34,316 bases of DNA, taken from the IMG/VR virus record IMGVR_UViG_3300005563_000070, positions 1 to 34,316 of that record. One strand, given 5' to 3'. Below, piece by piece: positions 1-6,212 of this stretch. The notes below the pieces were generated by a model. It was not told where the DNA came from. It saw nothing but the letters and a program-made list of their open reading frames with translations, and did no database searches. Every line of letters begins with the position of its first letter. The first letter of the stretch is position 1. Source of the DNA: a virus. The position numbers and the translations under genes were made by a program.

Positions 1-22
1 CTCCCCGCCTCACTGAGTACCC

Positions 23-223
23 CTAAGCGTAAAGACGCTCTGAGCGCCGGCGCGACTCTTCCAAGCGCCGCTCGGATTCCATAACCTCCTCAAGCGCCTT
101 GAAGGCATTCTCCGGCCGCAGGTCGAATTCGATTGCAGCCGCTATTGCCCCTGTCAGGGTGATGACCAACTTTCGCTTGAGGTAGTCCTGGTTTCGAATG
201 CTATTTCGTTCGAGTTCGTCCAT
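23..223 (-). CDS. Small hypothetical phage protein (66 aa)
   Basis: The function is unknown. The 66-residue product is charged and mostly helical in character: a hydrophobic stretch near residues 18-34 is followed by a Glu/Arg-rich C-terminus (residues 44-66) that could form a coiled coil. The start is well supported, because AAAGGAGG lies just upstream of the ATG. The upstream gene (235-426) stops 11 nt before this start, so the two are probably cotranscribed leftward. No known domain is recognised. Confidence 0.6.
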   Translation of the reverse strand: MDELERNSIRNQDYLKRKLVITLTGAIAAAIEFDLRPENAFKALEEVMESERRLEESRRRSERLYA

Positions 224-234
224 TATGTCCTCCT

Positions 235-426
235 TTATTCCTTCGGCCTGCGCTTGCCGCGGATAGCGCTGGCAGCAGCCTCTTGCAGGTTCTCGTAGGC
301 CATCTCCAGCGCTTCGAGGTATTCTAAACCGAAGACCCGTTCGCTACTGCGACGAAGCTGGCTCGTCGTTTGAGACCCCTTGGCGATGCGCTTCAGACGG
401 TCGTAGTAAATCTGTTCGTTGCTCAT
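235..426 (-). CDS. Small hypothetical phage protein (63 aa)
   Basis: The function is unknown. The product is 63 residues, basic at the C-terminus (GKRRPKE) and probably helical. It starts with MSNEQIYYDRLKRIAKG, and residues 33-50 look amphipathic. The ribosome binding site is weak (AAGGGTTCGGGAAA before the ATG). It precedes the 23-223 gene with an 11-nt gap that holds that gene's Shine-Dalgarno sequence, so the pair looks like an operon. It could be a small regulatory or structural accessory protein, but nothing in the sequence decides this. Confidence 0.5.
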   Translation of the reverse strand: MSNEQIYYDRLKRIAKGSQTTSQLRRSSERVFGLEYLEALEMAYENLQEAAASAIRGKRRPKE

Positions 427-438
427 TTTCCCGAACCC

Positions 439-531
439 TTATGTTGCAGCACCAATAAGTTCCGTCAGCCTCGCGCCATAGTCTGAGGCACCTGCACCGA
501 ACGCCTTTTGGCAGTTGTCGATAATGTTCAG
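439..531 (-). CDS. Possible 30-aa remnant or CTG-started mini gene
   Basis: One frame between 439 and 531 reads as protein-like sequence (NIIDNCQKAFGAGASDYGAR, then LTELIGAAT) and ends in TAA just before the 235-426 gene. It has no ATG, GTG or TTG start; a CTG at 529-531 has GAGG seven bases upstream. It may be the end of a decayed gene or a true mini gene with a rare start. A competing ATG at 536-538 in another frame has a good AGGAGA but reads into the next gene out of frame, so I did not annotate it. Confidence 0.2.
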   Translation of the reverse strand: MNIIDNCQKAFGAGASDYGARLTELIGAAT

Positions 532-556
532 GAGGCATCCTCACTCTCCTAGTCGG

Positions 557-772
557 CTAGGAATCCGGCATGCCTTCGATCATGTGACGCACCATGGCGT
601 CGGCCTGCGCCGCGCCGAGTAGGTTGGTTCCGATGGGCTCGTACTTCGACGGGGTAGGTAGATGGTCGTTGAATGTCTTTTTGAAGCTGACACCGCCGTC
701 CGGATTGAAATTCTCAGGCAGCTTCCAGCTCAGAAAACGATCCACCATGTATTTGATTTGAGCTTCAGTCAT
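557..772 (-). CDS. Conserved phage hypothetical protein (71 aa)
   Basis: I recognise the MTEAQIKYMVDRFLSWKLPE start, followed by NFNPDGG, as a small protein common in phages and prophages of alphaproteobacteria; its function is not known to me. The N-terminal helix (residues 2-16) is followed by a short loop segment and a helical C-terminus ending in MVRHMIEGMPDS. The start is well supported by AAGGAGAG seven bases upstream. Being phage-typical and lying on the far side of the integrase, it suggests that phage DNA continues left of the int gene. Confidence 0.75.
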   Translation of the reverse strand: MTEAQIKYMVDRFLSWKLPENFNPDGGVSFKKTFNDHLPTPSKYEPIGTNLLGAAQADAMVRHMIEGMPDS

Positions 773-965
773 TTGATCTCTCCTTCGTTCATTGGGTTAC
801 TCACTCTCCTCGTCGGTGTGCGGGGCTTCCACCCGCTGCGGCGGCTGCTTTCAGCCTAGGCTGAATCTCGCCGCCTCTGTCGGATCAGAACGTTTCACCG
901 TCCGACCGGCGCCCGGTGCCTGTGCACAGGCATTCGGGGACTTCCTCATTCCTCACATCGGACTG
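773..965. other. Gap with a perfect 16-bp palindrome and an interrupted ORF
   Basis: No convincing gene lies in these 193 bases. On the minus strand one frame runs from ATG at 949 for 32 codons to TGA at 851-853, then continues open for 17 more codons (KQPPQRVEAPHTDEESE) to TAA at 797-799. The acidic tail looks protein-like, so this may be a gene broken by a stop. The TGA lies inside a perfect palindrome, TTCAGCCTAGGCTGAA, at 850-865, which could instead be a protein binding site. Confidence 0.3.
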
Positions 966-1076
966 TCAGGCCTTGACGGCTAAGAAGCCAAGGAAGATCA
1001 GAAACGCGAGCACCATTAGCGTCATTAAGATGGCATTCATTGCTGGGACTCCTGGGCCGGTTTCGTGCTCAGACAT
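966..1076 (-). CDS. Tiny single-pass membrane protein (36 aa)
   Basis: A 36-residue product: a polar N-terminus (MSEHETGPGVPA) followed by one strongly hydrophobic segment (MNAILMTLMVLAFLIFLGFL, then AVKA) long enough to cross a membrane. The ATG at 1074-1076 has AGGAG eight bases upstream. A second in-frame ATG at 1038-1040 also has CAGGAG upstream and would give a 24-residue form, so two starts are possible. Function is unknown. Such short hydrophobic phage proteins can be lysis, superinfection-exclusion or host-takeover peptides, but nothing here chooses among these. Confidence 0.6.
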   Translation of the reverse strand: MSEHETGPGVPAMNAILMTLMVLAFLIFLGFLAVKA

Positions 1077-1116
1077 TCGTCGGGCTCCTACCGCACCATG
1101 CGGCTGTTTGCTTGGA

Positions 1117-1257
1117 GACTGACTGACTTGGCCCAACGATTTCAAATAGTTCTGTTTCTGAGACGCTCACCGCGCAAATTGGAACAAGGTGGTTAAGTCT
1201 TAGAAATCTCTAATCAAAATTTTAGGCCAGTCAGTCAGTCAGTCATTTGTCAGTCAG
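1117..1257. other. attP: Candidate phage attachment site (attP) region
   Basis: Next to the 3' end of the integrase gene, GACT-type repeats form two arms in inverted orientation: GACTGACTGACTTGGCC at 1117-1133, and GGCCAGTCAGTCAGTCAGTC at 1225-1244 followed by a further TCAGTCAG to 1257. About 90 bases of AT-rich sequence lie between them. Arm repeats flanking an AT-rich core beside int are the usual architecture of a tyrosine-recombinase attP. The core is not identified and no tRNA fragment is visible, so the call is inference. The right arm could also act in ending the int transcript. Confidence 0.4.
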
Positions 1258-1264
1258 ATCGTAC

Positions 1265-2545
1265 TTACTCTGTACTCGGCTTCTTCCGGCTCTCGACGCG
1301 AGCCTCCATTGCCCGCCGGGTGGCCTTGGCCTGGATGCGGTCGTATTGCTGGGTCTGAGCGATGTCGCTGTGCGTCGCCGCGTGGCGGACGAACTCCAGC
1401 GGCACGCCGGCCGCGATGGCCTCTGAGATCGCCCCCGAGCGGCTGTCCATATTGAAGACGTTCTTGGGGATGCCGCACTCGTTGGCGACCTTGCGCCACT
1501 TCCTGCGAAATTCGGTCTCGTACCACGGGTAGCAGTGAATCTCGCAGAGGATCACCGGCCCCGTCGCTGGCAACAGATCGCGCCGCGCCATCACCTTCTT
1601 GGTCACAGGATCGGTCGTCACGACCGGCTGGCCGCCGCAGTATTCCTGAAGTTCCTCAAGGACCATAGGCGCTAATTTTAGGTCCACTTCGGTCTCTTTC
1701 TGCTTCTTGCTGGTGACGTGCCGCAGGATCAAGTTGTCGTCGATCTCCTCCCAGCGGATACCGCGAAGCCACTTCCGGCCGCGATAGATCACATCCGAGA
1801 TGCCGGGCTCGTTGAGCGGCACCCACTCGCCAATGACATCCTTCTGGCGCATGGTGCATTCGAACTGGAACGCCTGGACCATGGCAAGGGAATCCCAGCC
1901 GAAGTGCAGGCGGGCTTTGTAGCGGATCGCGTTCGCTTGATCAGCCGACAGGCTGACCTTGCGAGCGCCAGTACCTTCGAAACGCAGATCGTGCATGACC
2001 ATCTTGAGACGCACACAATCCTCGACGGCAAGGATGGATCGGCCGAACGTGAACAGTGTGCGCAACTGGCCGACGAAGGCCGACCCGATCGCAGTTTTCA
2101 CGCCACCGTGTGTCCAGCCCCGATGCCATTCCAGCACCTTGCGCCCGGTGATCTCGCTTAGCGGCATACTGCCGTAGTCGGTCGACAGGCGCCGCAAAAG
2201 GCCATCTGTGCTGCGGCGGACCTTATAGCGTAGCTTGTGGTAACGCGAGTCAGGGTCGGTCTGATAGCACGAGATCAACGAACGGAGCGTACCGTCAAAC
2301 TTGCCGATCTCGGGCAGGCCGCCGCGACCGAACGTCAGCATCTCATCTTGCAGGCGCCGGCAGGTATCCTGGATGTAAGCGATCTCGGTAGAGTTCGGCG
2401 CCTCGCCGACGAAAAGCTGCTTGCTCTTGGGGGTGAAGCCCTTCTCGATCAGATCGGTACGGGCCTGCCAGCGGCACTCCCAGCCTTGGGTCGCGTGCTT
2501 GCGCCAGATATGGCCTGGCGCGTCCTCAATCCTTGCCGGCTTCAT
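1265..2545 (-). CDS. int: Tyrosine-type site-specific integrase
   Basis: A 426-residue tyrosine recombinase that would insert and excise the phage genome. The C-terminal catalytic part shows the first Arg box (ECTMRQKDVIG), the beta-hairpin Lys region (TSKKQKETEVDL), the second Arg near residue 369 (MDSRSGA), a conserved His near 392 (THSD) and the nucleophilic Tyr at about 401 (TQQYDR). The usual His of the HxxR box appears to be Met, a tolerated but uncommon change. The N-terminal 200 residues would carry the arm- and core-binding domains. The start has CGGAGGGA upstream and overlaps the excisionase stop as ATGA, so the two are translationally coupled. Confidence 0.93.
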   Translation of the reverse strand: MKPARIEDAPGHIWRKHATQGWECRWQARTDLIEKGFTPKSKQLFVGEAPNSTEIAYIQDTCRRLQDEMLTFGRGGLPEIGKFDGTLRSLISCYQTDPDSRYHKLRYKVRRSTDGLLRRLSTDYGSMPLSEITGRKVLEWHRGWTHGGVKTAIGSAFVGQLRTLFTFGRSILAVEDCVRLKMVMHDLRFEGTGARKVSLSADQANAIRYKARLHFGWDSLAMVQAFQFECTMRQKDVIGEWVPLNEPGISDVIYRGRKWLRGIRWEEIDDNLILRHVTSKKQKETEVDLKLAPMVLEELQEYCGGQPVVTTDPVTKKVMARRDLLPATGPVILCEIHCYPWYETEFRRKWRKVANECGIPKNVFNMDSRSGAISEAIAAGVPLEFVRHAATHSDIAQTQQYDRIQAKATRRAMEARVESRKKPSTE

Positions 2546-2790
2546 GCGATGTCCCTCCGCTGAGAGACGTTAGCGCCATAGAGGTTGTCGAAATAGGCTT
2601 TGACAGCCGGCCAGTATCTTCTATCCCCCCAAAGTTTTTGCTTCTTCGGGAATCCCGCTCTCGCTTCTGCCATGCGAATTGCCTCTCGTGCTTTCTTTTC
2701 CGGCACGCCAAGGCGGCGGATCAGCTCGGCATCAGTCACCCAAAGGCCCTTCTGATCCGTCCGCTCGGTGATATCTTCTGGCGTGCTCAC
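2542..2790 (-). CDS. xis: Excisionase-like winged-helix DNA-binding protein
   Basis: An 82-residue small DNA-binding protein directly upstream of int. The core GLWVTDAELIRRLGVPEKKA resembles the winged-helix/AlpA-excisionase type, and the later GDRRYWPAVKAYFDNLYG fits the wing and final helix. It probably controls the direction of recombination. The annotated start is GTG at 2788-2790 without a clear Shine-Dalgarno; an internal GTG (LW-V-TD, about codon 18) has AGAAGG before it and is an alternative start. Function is inferred from fold-like pattern and position. Confidence 0.7.
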   Translation of the reverse strand: MSTPEDITERTDQKGLWVTDAELIRRLGVPEKKAREAIRMAEARAGFPKKQKLWGDRRYWPAVKAYFDNLYGANVSQRRDIA

Positions 2791-2822
2791 GAGAGGTAGT
2801 GTTCCCTAACTGACTTGATTTG

Positions 2823-2852
2823 TGAATAGCTGTTCTATTGCCGAAAAATCAA
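2823..2852 (-). promoter_or_regulatory. Possible promoter for xis-int
   Basis: In the 95-base gap upstream of the excisionase, the minus strand has TTGATT (2847-2852) and TATTCA (2823-2828) separated by 18 bases, a plausible sigma-70 promoter. The gap is AT-rich compared with its surroundings. The -10 match is only moderate, so this is a weak call. Confidence 0.3.
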
Positions 2853-2885
2853 TGGCTTACGCGAATTACAACAGCGCGTAACCCA

Positions 2886-3074
2886 TCAGCGATCATTTGT
2901 TGATGGTTCACTGCCATCGGGCAACGGTGGGTTATCGAGTTCTTCGCGGAGACGATCCATGCTGCCGAGAAGCCTGTTGATCCTCGCCTTCGCGAACTCG
3001 TAAGCCTCCGGGCGCTCGCGGATATACTCGCGAATTTCCTCAGCGGACTCGTAGAGCACGTCAGATATTGCCAT
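2886..3074 (-). CDS. Small acidic helical phage protein (62 aa)
   Basis: The function is unknown. The 62-residue product is rich in Glu and Arg (VLYESAEEIREYIRERPEAY) and probably forms two helices, with a Pro-rich acidic tail. The start has TGGAGA six bases upstream of ATG. Its first 14 bases overlap the end of the preceding membrane-protein gene (3061-3285), and it is the last gene of the leftward accessory train before the xis-int gap. Confidence 0.6.
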   Translation of the reverse strand: MAISDVLYESAEEIREYIRERPEAYEFAKARINRLLGSMDRLREELDNPPLPDGSEPSTNDR

Positions 3075-3285
3075 TGGTTTTCTCCATAGTTTCAGTGGGT
3101 GTCTGGTCTGCCGGAGGCAGGTCGGCTGCGTCTAACAGACGATGCGAGAGATCGACAGCCATGGTCGTCGTCTCGTTGCAGGCGCGCATTGTCGTGAGGC
3201 TCGTGTTGATAAACCAACGGAGGACCCACATCTGGAGCGCCAGAATGACGAGCGACACGAGAGAAACGATCTCTGGAAAGCTCAT
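3061..3285 (-). CDS. Small membrane protein (74 aa)
   Basis: The N-terminus contains one strongly hydrophobic segment (residues 5-26, including VSLVSLVILALQMWVLRWFI), followed by a soluble, polar C-terminal half. The protein is probably a single-pass inner membrane protein with the C-terminal part as the working domain. GGGGGAGC precedes the ATG. The start overlaps the stop of the upstream gene as ATGA, so it belongs to the same operon. The overall shape (one TM helix plus a short helix-rich domain) resembles small phage spanin- or holin-sized proteins, but there is no motif to support a lysis role. Confidence 0.6.
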   Translation of the reverse strand: MSFPEIVSLVSLVILALQMWVLRWFINTSLTTMRACNETTTMAVDLSHRLLDAADLPPADQTPTETMEKTNGNI

Positions 3286-3581
3286 GACCGCTCCCCCGGT
3301 GATCCCACAACAGCCTTGATGGCCTCAATGGCGATTGAGGCCATGGGACCGTGATGGTGCATCTTGCCGCCGTCGCTTACGATGGTGTCGAGCGTCGCAA
3401 TCCGTTCCAAAGCTGCCATAGCTTTAGACAAATCGTCGGAAAGTCGCGAATAGTCCTCGTGCGTATGCGACGGATACGACATCACGGCGCAGCGCTCATG
3501 GTAGGCCATGCCGTCAATAATGACACGCTTGGCAGAGAATTGGCCGCCACAGACCTTGCAGCGCGTTGCATCGGTGCTCAT
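3282..3581 (-). CDS. Zinc-finger-like phage protein (99 aa)
   Basis: The N-terminus carries a likely metal site: CKVCGGQF at residues 8-15, then HERC about 13 residues later, giving C-x2-C...H-x2-C as in treble-clef or LIM-like fingers. The remaining part is helical (residues 40-75 and the C-terminal AIEAIKAVVG). The start has AAAGGA upstream. Both ends overlap neighbours by ATGA. It may bind nucleic acid or a host protein; function unknown. Confidence 0.6.
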   Translation of the reverse strand: MSTDATRCKVCGGQFSAKRVIIDGMAYHERCAVMSYPSHTHEDYSRLSDDLSKAMAALERIATLDTIVSDGGKMHHHGPMASIAIEAIKAVVGSPGERS

Positions 3582-3829
3582 GGGTTGCTCTGTCCTTTGA
3601 CATCATCGTGGAGGCCGTCGAGTCCGCCTGATTTGTTGACGGAATGCAGGATCAGTTGAGCAACCATTTCCTGTCGCTGTTCAAGATCGTATTGGTTCTC
3701 TTCGTTGACGCCCCAGTCCTCCAAATCGAGGCGGCAGATAACTTCTCCGGTCGCGTCGTAAATGGTTGTGTACTGCCAACTATTTTGAACCATGGTCCAA
3801 GGCAGAGGCGCGTCTTTGATGCTGGTCAT
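3578..3829 (-). CDS. Small phage hypothetical protein (83 aa)
   Basis: I chose the ATG at 3827-3829 because it has AGGAG eight bases upstream and overlaps the preceding stop as ATGA; a longer reading frame extends upstream without such a site. The protein begins MTSIKDAPLPWTMVQNSWQY and continues with TTIYDATGEVICRLDLEDWG. This is the pattern of small phage proteins with a beta-sheet half (W/Y-rich, reading as two or three strands) and a helical C-terminus containing AQLILHSVN. Role unknown. Confidence 0.6.
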   Translation of the reverse strand: MTSIKDAPLPWTMVQNSWQYTTIYDATGEVICRLDLEDWGVNEENQYDLEQRQEMVAQLILHSVNKSGGLDGLHDDVKGQSNP

Positions 3830-4047
3830 TGCTCGGTCTCCTGGGGAATGCGCTGGGGGTATCGATCGGACAGCCACGCCAGCGCGTGATTGGCTTCAAT
3901 GCGGCAATGCGTAACGAAGTCGCCGTTCCATGCCTTCTTCTTGTCGCCGCGGTAAACCTCGATCTGACCCCAGATCACGCGCAAGGCGCCATCAATGATC
4001 TCGATCGCTTCGGCCTCGCTATTTGGCCGGCGCATTTCGTATTGCAT
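3826..4047 (-). CDS. Small phage hypothetical protein (73 aa)
   Basis: A 73-residue product with a helical N-terminal half (EAEAIEIIDGALRVIWGQIE) and a second helix around RIEANHALAWLSDRYP. No known domain is recognised. AGGGGG precedes the ATG. Its start follows the preceding stop directly (TAG-ATG) and its own stop overlaps the next start as ATGA, so it sits firmly in the leftward operon. Confidence 0.6.
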   Translation of the reverse strand: MQYEMRRPNSEAEAIEIIDGALRVIWGQIEVYRGDKKKAWNGDFVTHCRIEANHALAWLSDRYPQRIPQETEQ

Positions 4048-4281
4048 CTATTCCCCCTGGGTACGTGATTGGTGCGAAGACAATGCCAGTGTGGTGGCGC
4101 GGTCTCGTGCTTTGTTCCAGAACCGCGCGGCTTCGAGCCAACTGGCTTTAGTCTCTGTCTGATAAAGGCAGCGAGAGCAGCGCAGCGAATGCGCGTCGAA
4201 GTGCTTCCGTTCAGTGCGGATCTTGTCCGGCGGCGCCGAATAGCTGCATTGAGGGCAGAGTGAAAATTCCCTGTCTGTCAT
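4048..4281 (-). CDS. Lar-like zinc-ribbon protein (restriction alleviation type)
   Basis: The 77-residue product has CPQC near residue 9 and CSRC near residue 35, followed by ASWLEAARFWNKA. That C-x2-C, C-x2-C, then E-A-xx-WN layout is the pattern of the Lar-type restriction alleviation family found in many phages. The known role is to reduce host type I restriction, but many family members are untested zinc ribbons, so the activity is inference. The ATG at 4279-4281 has a near-perfect GGAGGTGG and overlaps the upstream stop as ATGA; a longer upstream extension is less likely. Confidence 0.6.
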   Translation of the reverse strand: MTDREFSLCPQCSYSAPPDKIRTERKHFDAHSLRCSRCLYQTETKASWLEAARFWNKARDRATTLALSSHQSRTQGE

Positions 4282-5171
4282 GACCCACCTCCGAGCTTCG
4301 GGCGCGGAAGCGCGTATAGGGGCTGGACGGTCCAACTATCCGGGGTCTCGAAAAATCCTTCGTGTTGGGTTGGATCAATCTCTGAAAGCCGCCAAAGATT
4401 GCCCCATCCCTCTTTGCGCTGATAGCGCCACGCGACTGGCTTCAGAGCTTCCTGCGGTAGATCAGCGCTGTCATCCGGCTGCTCGCGACCACATGCCGCG
4501 CAGCACAGCGGCGCGTCGCAGTAGCAACAAACGCCTCCGGCAGTTGGCTGCGGTTTGCCAAGTACGGCGAGAATGTCGCGCGTGATGTTGTAGGCCATCG
4601 TATGATCATGGGTATGTAGCCGAACCGCGCCCATGATCCTGTTGGTGGTCGGAACGCTGAAATCCAGCTCGCCCTCTCTGTCTCTTTCGGCAGAGGAGCA
4701 TTGCGCCACCTTGGCGCCAGTCTCCTTGGCGATGGCGTCAACCATGCGCTCGATGCCGGGGCGTCCCATCGCTAGGGCGGCATCTATTGCCTCGTAACTG
4801 ACGCCGTCCTCGACCGGAGCGGCCGGCGGCTGGGCGGCTAGGGCGCGGAGAACGTCATACATGGCGACGTGCACGTAAGTTCCGTCCGACGTCGTGCATC
4901 CAGCCGCGATCAGTGCTTCACGCATCCCGGCAGCTTGGGCAGGATCGATCAGGGCGTCGCGCGCGACCTCTGCCAAGCCTTCCCAATCGTCAACGTCCAT
5001 TGCGCAGGAATATTCGTAAAGAAAATCCTCCGGCCCGCGTGCGGGTTCACCCTCGTCCGGCATGATCCCCTGACCAGCAGCCCAGATAGCGAACCGCATT
5101 GCGTCGTGGACTAGGGTTGCCAAGAGGGCTCTGTCGCTCCCAGCGGAGGATGGCTGAACGGCTTCGGTCAT
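4278..5171 (-). CDS. Modular phage accessory protein with Cys-rich segment (297 aa)
   Basis: The function is unknown. The start is set at ATG 5169-5171, which has CGGAGC upstream and overlaps the previous stop as ATGA. The N-terminal ~60 residues include LVHDAMRFAIWAAGQG; the middle part is helical. A Cys cluster, CCYCDAPLCCAACG near residue 220, could bind zinc. The C-terminus (LKPVAWRYQRKEGW, then WTVQPLYALP) matches a short beta-rich module that ends many phage accessory proteins of the Ead/Ea22-like kind. The mosaic build suggests exchangeable modules rather than a single enzyme. Confidence 0.6.
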   Translation of the reverse strand: MTEAVQPSSAGSDRALLATLVHDAMRFAIWAAGQGIMPDEGEPARGPEDFLYEYSCAMDVDDWEGLAEVARDALIDPAQAAGMREALIAAGCTTSDGTYVHVAMYDVLRALAAQPPAAPVEDGVSYEAIDAALAMGRPGIERMVDAIAKETGAKVAQCSSAERDREGELDFSVPTTNRIMGAVRLHTHDHTMAYNITRDILAVLGKPQPTAGGVCCYCDAPLCCAACGREQPDDSADLPQEALKPVAWRYQRKEGWGNLWRLSEIDPTQHEGFFETPDSWTVQPLYALPRPKLGGGS

Positions 5172-5266
5172 GAGAATGCTCCGATAAGAAAGGCGGGATA
5201 GCCGAGCACGGCGACCACGAAGGCGCACCAGATGCAGATCCTGGAGAAGCGGTTGGGGCAGGTCAT
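5168..5266 (-). CDS. Tiny membrane protein (32 aa)
   Basis: A 32-residue product starting MTCPNRFSRICIWCAFVV, with one hydrophobic segment (residues 10-30) rich in Cys, Trp and Phe. The start overlaps the upstream stop as ATGA, and its own stop overlaps the next start the same way, which is the main support because the Shine-Dalgarno is weak (TGGAA). Function unknown. Confidence 0.5.
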   Translation of the reverse strand: MTCPNRFSRICIWCAFVVAVLGYPAFLIGAFS

Positions 5267-5481
5267 GCGCGGTTCCATTTCCAGTGGTTGCGACCGTAGA
5301 CGATCCACAGGGCAACATTCATCGGCAGCAGACCCCATGCGCCGACCGTGAATATCCAGAGTAGCCAGAGCGCTTGATTGCCGAGCCCTATCAGCCAGGC
5401 GTTCGGATGCTTGTTGCCCGCTAGCAATGTCATCCAAATTGTGATTGCTGACAGCAGCCACGGAAGGTAGGTGGCGATCAT
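5263..5481 (-). CDS. Small multi-pass membrane protein (72 aa)
   Basis: The protein has two or three hydrophobic helices (residues about 3-20, 29-48 and 50-62) separated by short polar turns such as AGNKHPNAW, and ends in a basic tail, GRNHWKWNRA. I recognise the pattern as a small membrane protein recurring in alphaproteobacterial phages; its role is not known. It sits in the leftward operon between two coupled starts. A holin-like role is conceivable from size and topology, but it is far from any lysis cassette and is likely expressed early, which argues against it. Confidence 0.65.
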   Translation of the reverse strand: MIATYLPWLLSAITIWMTLLAGNKHPNAWLIGLGNQALWLLWIFTVGAWGLLPMNVALWIVYGRNHWKWNRA

Positions 5482-5600
5482 GGGGTGCGATCCTGCTGGA
5501 GAGGGAGCGCGGATGCCGATCGCGCGAAGCGGACGAGGTAGCTCCTCGGCACGCAGACTCGGAGGCGCACCGAGAGAACGAACCTGCGACTATTCCTCAT
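5478..5600 (-). CDS. Possible small basic protein (40 aa)
   Basis: A 40-residue reading frame (MRNSRRFVLSVRLRVCVPRS...) fills the gap between two better genes. It starts inside the end of the upstream gene (5590-5808) and its stop overlaps the next ATG as ATGA, the arrangement used by its neighbours. The ribosome binding site is weak and the sequence is very Arg-rich, as chance reading frames in GC-rich DNA can be. I keep it as a low-confidence gene. Confidence 0.3.
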   Translation of the reverse strand: MRNSRRFVLSVRLRVCVPRSYLVRFARSASALPLQQDRTP

Positions 5601-5808
5601 CGTCGATCTCGTCGCCTGTTTCGCAATTGACAAGGACGACGCCGCTGCCGTGACACTTAGGGCAATCCTCCCCCTTGTCCCAAGGGTCTCCGTTCCGGCC
5701 GGAGCTATGTATTTTGCGGGCTCCCCAGCAAAATTTGCATTCCACATCCATTACAGGGCCGCAGTTCATGTGGCATTCGGTGCCATCGACACAATCAACG
5801 CACTGCAT
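5590..5808 (-). CDS. Cys-rich zinc-binding phage protein (72 aa)
   Basis: The 72-residue product has four Cys pairs or clusters: CVDC (3-6), CHMNC (12-16), CKFC (24-27) and CPKCHGSG (49-56). The last is a DnaJ-type CxxCxGxG zinc motif. The C-terminus is acidic (GDEIDDEE). AAGGAG lies eight bases before the ATG, so the start is good. Such proteins usually bind zinc and act in protein-protein contact; no specific role can be given. Confidence 0.65.
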   Translation of the reverse strand: MQCVDCVDGTECHMNCGPVMDVECKFCWGARKIHSSGRNGDPWDKGEDCPKCHGSGVVLVNCETGDEIDDEE

Positions 5809-5813
5809 TGCGA

Positions 5814-6008
5814 TTACTCCTTGATGCGGATGATGCAGCCGTTGCCGGCGGCGTTGGTGTAGGAAAAGGTGCGGGTGCCTGCGAACACGCCCTTGAACAG
5901 TTCCTCGGCCTCGAAGATCTCGCCGCGAACGACAATGCGGACGGTCTCCGCAACGGAAACGACGGGGATGGAGGCGAAGGAAGCTTCGATTTCAGCAGTG
6001 GTAGCCAT
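5814..6008 (-). CDS. Small beta-rich phage protein (64 aa)
   Basis: The start is placed at ATG 6006-6008, which has CAGGAG eight bases upstream; a longer frame upstream reads as low-complexity Ser/Arg and is not convincing. The protein begins MATTAEIEASFASIPVVSVA and continues with alternating hydrophobic stretches (TVRIVVRGEIFEAEELFKGV, TRTFSYTNAAGNGCIIRIKE) typical of a small beta-sheet domain. Function unknown. The next gene to the left (5590-5808) starts only 5 bases after this stop. Confidence 0.65.
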   Translation of the reverse strand: MATTAEIEASFASIPVVSVAETVRIVVRGEIFEAEELFKGVFAGTRTFSYTNAAGNGCIIRIKE

Positions 6009-6021
6009 TGTCTTTCTCCTG

Positions 6022-6198
6022 TTAGAGGGGGCCGATGCGCTCACCGTCCTCATAAACCACCACGAAGAAGCCGAACTTGCCTTCCTCGACCTTGTATTCC
6101 GCCTCGTCATCGAACTTCTGGTTGGCCTCAGCGAGCTTCGCGGCCTGTTCGTAGGTGGGGAAGAAGTGGAAAGTGTTGGTGGCGATCGAGATGTGCAT
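6022..6198 (-). CDS. Small phage protein (58 aa), first gene of leftward operon
   Basis: A 58-residue product starting MHISIATNTFHFFPTYEQAA and ending VVVYEDGERIGPL. It alternates short beta strands with a central charged helix. CGGAGC lies seven bases before the ATG. It is the first gene after the divergent promoter region at 6213-6269, so it should lead the leftward accessory operon that runs towards xis and int. Function unknown. Confidence 0.65.
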   Translation of the reverse strand: MHISIATNTFHFFPTYEQAAKLAEANQKFDDEAEYKVEEGKFGFFVVVYEDGERIGPL

Positions 6199-6212
6199 TT
6201 GCTTGCTCCGTC

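Noticed and set aside
344-544. A minus-strand frame with a good AGGAGA before an ATG at 536-538
   Set aside because: It overlaps the 235-426 gene by more than 80 bases out of frame and its second half reads as an Arg/Gln-rich shadow.
1117-1257. GACT repeats as a CRISPR array
   Set aside because: The repeats are 4-base tandem units without spacers; arm-type repeats or a microsatellite fit better.
5263-5481. Holin assignment for the small multi-pass membrane protein
   Set aside because: Size and topology would allow it, but it lies in the early leftward operon without an endolysin nearby.
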